Assembly (NCBI GenBank): GCA_021927905.1
Contig: BLLK01000040.1
Coordinates: 682,001 to 746,000 of the forward strand
Origin: Chaetoceros tenuissimus
Taxonomy: Eukaryota > Bacillariophyta > Thalassiosirophyceae > Chaetocerotales > Chaetocerotaceae
Direction of reading: 5' to 3'
DNA length: 64,000 nt
Positions 56,780 to 64,000 of this stretch are shown in pieces (the first letter of the stretch is position 1; each line of letters opens with the position of its first letter). Position numbers and translations under genes: made by a program. The notes beneath the pieces were generated by a model. It was not told the DNA's origin. It saw only the letters and a program-made list of their open reading frames with translations, and made no database searches.

Positions 56780-57376
56780 TGTGTCATCTTGAAAACAGAT
56801 GGGTTTTCATAAATAATCTTTTCAAGTGGACCTTCTGAAGGACCCCCTCAATTCCAAACATTTTGTAGAAATTGGCAATTAATTCTTCACTTGGGATTGG
56901 AGTTGAATCATCTACTAGAAGTGTCATGTCTTTGATGTCTTTCTTCTCCAGTTATTCAAGAGCAGCTTTTCTCATCTCTTTTTGCTTTTGAATAATTTCA
57001 GCAGTAGTCAGTGGACACATTTTCTTCTTGACTTGAACTTCTTCAGCCATTTCTACATTTTCCACTTAAGGCTTTCTTTTGCGCTTTTGTTTCTTCTCGA
57101 CTTGAACTTCTTCAACCATTTCTACATTTTCCACATCAGGCTTTCTTTTGCAATCAGCCTTTTTATGTTTGGATTGCTCTCTTGTATTCAAACAACTATT
57201 CACACATGCCTTGCATTTCCTGGTATCTTTTTTCTTGCGTTGGTTTTTACTGTAATCCTTGTTATCCTTCGCCTCTTTACATCTAGAGCATTGAATAGTA
57301 GTTGTGGGAGATGAACTTTCCAGCATTGCCGTCATCTCTTTCTTAGAATTTGCTTCTTGGTGCTCAGGCAAGTTGA
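56780..57376 (-). pseudogene. Zinc-finger (C-x2-C...C-x2-C) coding remnant
   Basis: On the minus strand a frame up to about 57376 contains CSRCKEAKDNKDYSK, then KCKACV, a four-cysteine finger of a type common in algae. A Lys/Glu-rich tail with a direct repeat of about 70 bp follows (about 57000-57135; VENVEMVEEVQVEKK-type motif twice). An in-frame stop sits between the two repeats. The 5' part appears cut off where the copia element begins. It could be a host gene or part of a transposon. Confidence 0.4.
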
Positions 57377-60300
57377 AAATGATAGTCAACTAAGAACCTT
57401 GGACAATGCCCACAAGGCAAAGAACAAGAAGACTCTCGAGGAGCCTCTACCAGAGTCTCAGCACTACAAGAAAGGCGTCACCATGCATACCTTTTCAAAG
57501 GAACTCTTCGAGCACTTCCAGAGAGTAGGATTGGATACCATTACCTACCTACCTGATCTCTCCGTAGATCTAAAATCCGTTACTAACTCTGTCTCCATGC
57601 ACAGTGTTGTGTCAGCATACCCCCGTTTTGGTACCTTCAAGGAAAGAGCTCTTCAAGTAGCTCGCTTCTATGCTGAGAATCATTTTGATAAAATGGATAA
57701 GGATAACTCTGAATCGGCGAAAGTCATCTTCTTTAAGTCCATTGACAGCTCCTCCAAGGAAGCCTTCAGTCATCTTATCGAGCCAAAGGACTGCTTCGCC
57801 GTTGTTTGGATCCACTTTCTTTCCACTGCAATCATTCTGAATGAAGATACCATCTTGAGTCGCAGAACTCTCATCACCAATGCCAATCCTAAGGCATATG
57901 AGCATGAAAACATCTCAAAACTATGCCAAGCTCTGCAGCCCCATGTCAAAGCTTTGGTCAATGTTGGTCGTTATGAAAGTTCCGTTTCTGTCAAGCTTTT
58001 GCAATCTCTGATCAATAAGACCACTCCAAACAAAACCTTTGAGCTTGCAGTTGGTCTTAAGTTGGAGGCTCTCGAGAAAGAAACTCAACCTCTTGCGTAT
58101 CTTCAGCCGTACGAGCAAAATCTAGCGCTTCAGAAGAAACAATTGGATCCACTATCCCTTCTTACTTTTGTTGAGAGCAAGTTTCTCAGTTTGTACAATG
58201 CTACCCCTTGTCTTTGGCAGCCTGCTACTGGCAAGACTGATCCATTGAAAGCTCTTCTTGCTCAGCCCACTGGTGTTGAAGACTCGAACAACTTAGCTCA
58301 ATTGATTCTACTGGCTCTCAAGAAATCTAACAAAGATGGTGAGGGAGGGGTCTGTTTCAATTGTGGAGCTTCGGATCATTGGGCCGCTGACTGTCCAAAG
58401 AAGAAGCAGTCAGGCAAGAACTCAAAGCGTGGAAAGAAAGGCAATGGTGGCAATGGTAATCAGCGTTCTCAAGTCATTGTGGACTCTCGATCCTTGCTTC
58501 TTCATTGCTCCAGCATTGTGGGTGGGTACAGTTATCTTCTTGCTTTTCCGTAAGCGCCGCTTCTCCAAGTCTTGGTGTAACAAATGCTCTTCCTCTGCTG
58601 GTAACAAGTACAGCCGCTCCTACCGTCGTCGTGTGCAGCAGTTCACTAAGAAGCAGAAGCTTCGCTTCCATCGCTTGCTCCAACGTTGTCTTCTAGGTGA
58701 TACCATTCCACCAAAGAAACAAGTTAAAGGGAGATTTCACCGTATGAATCGCAAAGGGAGGAATACTAACTTTTGTTCTTTGGATGCTCGTCGTGCAAGA
58801 CAGCTTTGGCGCCGCAGATACAATGCTGCACAGTTTGTCAGTCAAAATCAACACTGTGGTGGAGGTCGTTCTCATTGCCGTGTCTTTGATACATTTGTCA
58901 GCACTCGCCCTGTTCACACTCGCCGTAGTTGCCAGAGTAGCTATCATGTCCATAGTCCAGTCACTTGCTTGACTGCCTCTCAGCGTGCTTTGTTGCTTCC
59001 ATCATTCTCTTCCTTCTTCAATGCTTTCGGTCACACTCCGCCACCAACCAACTCATTTCCAGTGATTTGGGACAGTGGTGCATCTTGCTGTGTCTCCAAC
59101 AACCGTGATGACTTCATTTCATTCAGTTCGAATGTAGGAAAGATTGTATCCAGTAAGAGTCTTGGTGGCTTGAACTCCTCTGGTCGTTATGAAGTTGAAG
59201 GTGAAGGTCATGTCGTCTGGTATGTCCCTGCAGTAGATGGAACACTTCGTTCCCTCAAGCTTCCTTGTGCCTTTATCCCTAAGTCAGAGGTCCGTCTCTT
59301 GTCAACTCAAGTCCTTTGGAATGAGCTACAAGAATCCTTCATCATCAAGAAGGATGGCTTGCTAGAGGGAGATCCATTGCGCAAGCCAGTAGCTGTTCCG
59401 TGCCACAAGCCGTCCAATCTTCTTTTGACAATGTGCACCAATGAGGGAGCAAGCCCTTCTCAGAAGCCTTCTTCCTCCAAGTCTGTAAATTTTTCGTTGG
59501 CTCCTCCAGCCGCTCCAGATCCTGAGTCTTCTCCAGTACCTGATCCTAGTTCCATTCTAGCTGCCTTTGGAACTCCTACCAGTGAGTCCAATGCTAATCT
59601 TAGTGAAGCTCAGAAGTGTCTGCTCCGTTGGCACTACCGTCTTGGTCACGTTGGTTTTGATCGTGTGAAGTTTCTTTTGGGATCTGGCGTTCTAGCTGTT
59701 TCTGAATCTGCTAAGCGTCTTCATCGAGCTGCTAGTTCCTCTTCTCTTGAATTGCCAAAGTGTAGAGCTTGTCTCCATGCAAAGCAACGAGTCCGTTCAG
59801 TTACCGATCATCCAGGTGTCTTAAAGCAAGACAATCTCCTTCCTGGTCAAGCAATCTCTGTAGATCACATGATCTGTTCTCAACCCGGCCGTCGTTTCAA
59901 CACCCGTGGAAAAGAATCTGACAAGTCCAAATTCAAGGGAGCTTGTGTCTTCGTTGATCATGCATCCGCCTACATTGATGTTCAATTTCAATCTGTCTTG
60001 ACCTCACATGCAACGCTTGTGTCCAAGGCAAACTTTGAAGCTATTTGTCGGGATGTAGGAGTCGTCCCTCAGAAGTATGTAATGGATAATGCCAAGTATT
60101 TTACGAGCAAGGAGTTCACTGCACACATGAGTGATTTCCGCCAGATCCAAGCTTTTGCAGGAGTAGGTGCCCATCATCAAAATGCAATAGCTGAACGTTC
60201 CATTCAGACTATCACCTCCATTGCTCGCGCGATGATGATTCATGCTGCATTGCATTGGCCCGAAGTCGCTGATTCCTCTCTTTGGCCCATGGCTATCAAG

Positions 60301-63100
60301 CAAGCAACTTGGCTCTGGAATCACATGCCCAATCCTTCAACTGGTTTGTCTCCGGCTGACATCTTCACTAGGTCAAGATATCCTTTGGAAAAGCTACATG
60401 ACGTTCATGTCTTTGGGTGCCCTGCTTATGTCCTTGAAAAGACCCTTGCTGATGGTAAGAAGTTACCCCGTTGGAAGCCAAGATCCACACAGTGTATCTA
60501 CCTTGGACGTGCTGATGAGTATGCCAGTTCTGTTTACAGTCTTCTGAACTTGCAATCTGGGTCCATCACACCTCAGTACCATGTTGTAATGGACGATTGG
60601 TTCGCTACAGTTTCTTCTTCTGCAGCTGCTCTTCCTGATTTCAATTCGCCAGAGTGGATTGAAATGTTTGGCAAGTCTGAACTTCAGTATTTTGGGGATG
60701 ATGAACTAGATACCTCAGCTGTTTCTGCTCTTAATGATTCCATTGTTGAAGCTCGTCATCGTGAAGCAACTACTTCAGCAATCCTTAAACGATTTGCATC
60801 AGCAAAGCCTAGAACTTCACTGATTTCCTCTACTGATGAGCCTACTTCATCTCCTTCTGGTCTGCCTCCAATGCCTACTTCCATCGGTTCTCCTGCTGTT
60901 TCCAACAGTTCTCCAGCACCAACATTGTCCTTAAGGGAGAATTCTGCTGATACTGATGGTGAAAAGTCCTCTGTTGCCGTTGGATCATCTGCTGGATCTG
61001 CCGATGCTGCGAGTTTCGAACCCAATGTTCGTTTCGAAACGAACATTTCTCCAAAAAGTGCAAATATCGAAGCAAAGTCTCCCCAACTTGACAGTTATTC
61101 TTCGTCAACTTCGGGTCTCGAACCCAAGCCTTCCAAGCCTTCAATTCTTCCATCCAAGGTATCTAAGCAATCCTCCAGTGATCCTCCTTCAGCTCTGCGC
61201 CGTTCCAATCGTCGTAGCAAGCAACCTGAGCGTATGAACATCCAGTCAACTTATGGAAAATCATACTACACCTCTTTGATTCCTTCTCCAATCCACTTTC
61301 ATCATCTCTTTGCTGCTTATGGTGTTCCATGCATCGATGACTCTCCTAGTCTCTCTAACGGTGGTATCTTTGTTTCTAAGAAGAACAAGGATCCTGATCT
61401 TTTCTCCTACCATGAAGCAATGCGCCATCCGGATCGAGAACAGTGGATCAAATCTGCAATCAAGGAAATTGAAGAGTTGGAAAGTCATGGTGTTTGGGAA
61501 GAAGTCCCTCTTTCTTCCGTTCCTAAGGGAGTCAAGGTTATTCCATGCACTTGGGTCTTTCGAATCAAGCGTGCTCCTGATGGTACTGTAAAGAAGTACA
61601 AAGGTCGTATCTGTCTTCGTGGTGATCTCATGGAATCTGTAGGTGATGTATTCGCTCCTGTTGTTGCTTATCCTACCATTCGCTGCTTCCTGCTTCTTTC
61701 ACTTCTTCTTGGTTGGGAAACCTGCTCTATTGACTTCAGTAATGCCTTCTGCCAAAGTGACAATCCTTACAACACCTTCATGAAAGTTCCACTTGGTTTT
61801 GCTACCAGTAAACCCAATTGTTGCCTTCGTTTGAAGAAGTCCTTGTACGGTGCCACTTATTCTCCGAAACTCTGGTATGAGATGTGCTCCAATGCTTTCA
61901 TTGAACTCGGTTTCGAACGCTCCAAGTATGACCACTGCTTGTTCTACAAGTCTGATATCTTCTTGGTTCTCTACGTCGATGATACTGGTATTGCTTACAA
62001 AAATAAGCAAGTTTTGGATGAATTTATTCAGCAGTTGCGTGACAAAGGCTTCCAGCTTACTCTTGAGGGAACTTTCACTGAGTTCTTGGGTATTCAGTAT
62101 CATAAGGATCTTCAAGGTAACATTCATCTCACTCAAGATGGTTTGATCAAGAAGATTCTGGAAACCACCGGTCTTTCTGATAGTGCTCCAAACAAGGTCC
62201 CTTGTCGCCGTGAACCTCTTGGAATCGATGCTGATGGTGAACCTTTCTCTGAATCTTGGTCCTATCCTTCTGTTGCTGGAATGTTACTTTATTTGTCAAC
62301 CAACACTAGAACTGATATTGCCTTTGCTGTGTCGCAAATCTGCAGATTTACTCACAATCCAAAGCAATCGCATGCCAAGGCTGTAAAGATTCTCTGCCGT
62401 TATCTAAAGGGTACAATTGGAAAGGGTACAATCATCAAGCCAACTAACAAGCTTCGTTTAGACTGTTTCTGTGATGCCAATTTCGCTGGTCTATATAACT
62501 ATGAGCCTCATATTCTTGCTTCTTCCGTCAAGTCTTGTGGAGCCTATGTTATTAAGCTTTCTGGATGTCCTCTGGTGTGGAAAACCCAGCTTATGCCTTC
62601 CATCTGTCTATCTACTGCTGAAGCAGAGTACTACTCCCTCAGTCTAGCCATGAGAGCACTCCTACCTGTGAAGACTCTTTTGGAAGAAATGGTAGCCAAG
62701 CTTTCTGTTCCTAAGGGTATGGCAGTCTCCAAGATCGTTTCTACTGCTCATGAAGATAATTCTGCTGCTCTTTCTCTTGCTGTTGATCAAAGATTGACCA
62801 ATAGAACTCGTCACTATCTTGCTCGCTGGCACTTCTTTTGGTCCATCATCAATGATAAGGAGAATAAGATGGAGATTGTCTACTGTCCAACCAAGGAACA
62901 AGAGGCTGATTACTTAACAAAGGGCTTGGATCGAATTACTTTTGAGTATCTTAGATCCAAGGTACAAGGCTGGTAATTGTATGACTTGCAAATTGATATT
63001 TGTCTCGACGTTGAAGGGAGAATTGGCTCTCGAGGCAACGTCTCTAGCTGCATATGTGTTGGATGGTCTTTGGCTAAATTTATTTGAAGTACGTTAATCA
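57376..63100 (+). mobile_element. Ty1/copia retrotransposon, CoDi-like, 5' end missing (fossil)
   Basis: Gag (from an ATG at 57483) ends with the zinc knuckle CFNCGASDHWAADC near 58350. Pol lies in an overlapping frame, as in elements that use ribosomal frameshifting. In order it has a hydrophobic segment with a basic stretch (about 58490-58760), protease WDSGAS (near 59070), pre-integrase and integrase (59600-60600, with HHQNAIAER), a Ser/Pro-rich linker, and RT with YVDD near 61980. RNase H ends at about 62976. No 5' LTR is present and the start abuts other DNA. A 3' LTR probably follows the purine stretch near 63015 but cannot be bounded. The coding region looks open, so it is young. Confidence 0.88.
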
Positions 63101-63734
63101 ACTTCCCGTGACTGGCTAAATTTATCGGAATGTCTACGACTTTTGGCGATGCTTTTGGAATGCAAATTTTGAAAGTTTTGTTTAAGCCTCATGCGTTTTG
63201 ATAAGACAACTAGACTTGTGGAACCGTGGATTTTACTATTCTTGTATGTTCAGCGAACTGATAAGACTCCAACGCATGCGTTGAGGTTATGCTGGTGAAT
63301 ATTTCACTGATCTTCGTCGATTTATTTAGATATTTGCAAATTTGCTCGTCATAATTTTCTTACTTCTAAGTTTATAATTTCAGAATTCACATTTCTGTAT
63401 CACTCTACATTTACTATTCATTAATACTAATCGCAGTAGTACTAGCTCCTCTAGTTACTACTCCTCTGGTCTCTCATCAAGTCTATCTTCTTCTGACTAG
63501 TCAAGCAGCGCATCGTCAAGTTCAATCGCAGTTCCTAGAAGCTTCTGATCTGTTAATAGCGCCCACAACACTCTCAAGCTCGGAACTGAGAACCTTTGTA
63601 TCTGCATCCAAGTTCTGCATCGGTCTACGCAATTTACAAAGCTAGATAGTTTACTTCTTACCAAGACATACGATTGATAGAACTGAGTTTAGCTTTAAGT
63701 TAGACTAGCGAGAGGTCCATATTTCTGTACACAC
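63101..63734. other. Probable copia 3' LTR and flank, not delimited
   Basis: Non-coding sequence after pol. Part of it should be the 3' LTR, but without a 5' LTR in the window its end cannot be set. Confidence 0.4.
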
Positions 63735-64000
63735 CATTGAGTCCTTAGCGGCGACCCAAGAGAAACAAACTGCACTTCTTGACAAGCTCATCAAGAGAAT
63801 TGACAGTGCTGACGACGGTAACGGATCTGATTGATTACACCAATCCGAACCGAAGTCAATACCGGACCATGTCCTTCCAGCCAGAAAGGTCGGTAAAAGT
63901 AGAATAACTAAAATAAAGAAAAGTTTAAAGAAGTTGAAAATGCCTAAAAATTACCAGAAGAGTCTGCGTAGTAACTATGAACAAGACTGGCGCCAGATAG
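63735..64000 (+). mobile_element. Gypsy gag pieces in rearranged order (fossil)
   Basis: 63735-63946 encodes the Gag C-terminus and the following spacer, diverged from the copy at 41.7-41.9 kb (ESLAATQEKQTALL versus ESLASTQEKQTALL). From about 63947 the sequence switches to an internal Gag piece (PKNYQKSLRSNYEQDWRQI) that looks identical in DNA to the complement of 42195-42250. Two gypsy copies are therefore joined here. Confidence 0.75.

Overview
The window looks like nuclear DNA of a stramenopile, most likely a diatom (a Chaetoceros-like centric would fit; the genus is a guess). Four things point there. The two full-domain Ty1/copia elements resemble the diatom CoDi lineages. The ankyrin-like protein families are of the kind expanded in stramenopiles, one with an N-terminal 'SFVGPGHF' motif. 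The tyrosine-recombinase (DIRS-like) remnant is of a diatom-like type. The LINE carries an endonuclease, an RT with a QGxxxGxVIW block and an RNase H. DNA is AT-rich and host genes are sparse and intron-poor. These family calls come from remembered motifs, not from database searches.

Layout. 1-6.5 kb: a LINE (end of ORF1, ORF2 and a C-terminal Cys/His region). 6.5-10.6 kb: host genes, namely an ankyrin protein, a decayed ankyrin gene, Elongator subunit ELP5 and an acidic membrane-anchored protein. 10.8-14.3 kb: a copia gag fragment joined to a DIRS-like recombinase fragment and a tRNA-Arg-like sequence. 14.6-15.0 kb: a candidate MITE. 15.2-20.4 kb: a diatom-type repeat protein and a helical-repeat gene. 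21.1-21.9 kb: a short hAT transposon with 8-bp target duplications. 22.75-30.73 kb: a very young CoDi-like copia element with LTRs and target duplication. 31-36.3 kb: tandem repeats, one array interrupted by a piggyBac-like MITE. 36.5-38.2 kb: a segmental duplication with an F-box/ankyrin-like gene, whose second and decayed copy lies at 49.5-51.1 kb. 38.3-42.7 kb: nested copia and gypsy fossils. 42.6-45.2 kb: a broken glycosyltransferase-like gene and a 1,009-bp tandem duplication. 45.2-49.4 kb: decayed repeats. 51.9-57.4 kb: two copia fossils in opposite orientation with a small TRIM-like element inserted in the LTR of one. 57.4-63.1 kb: a second CoDi-like element whose coding region looks open. 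63.7-64.0 kb: pieces of gypsy gag.

The host genes do not form an obvious pathway. The region is best read as a transposon nest with a few housekeeping genes. The most interesting observation is architectural: three separate CoDi-like copies carry hydrophobic, probably membrane-spanning sequence followed by a basic stretch between the Gag tail and the protease. Other structures worth a look are the TRIM-like element with a 12-bp leader repeat shared with a distant locus, complete target-site signatures for hAT and piggyBac-like non-autonomous elements, and a glycosyltransferase gene whose three apparent frameshifts all lie at 7-nt homopolymers.
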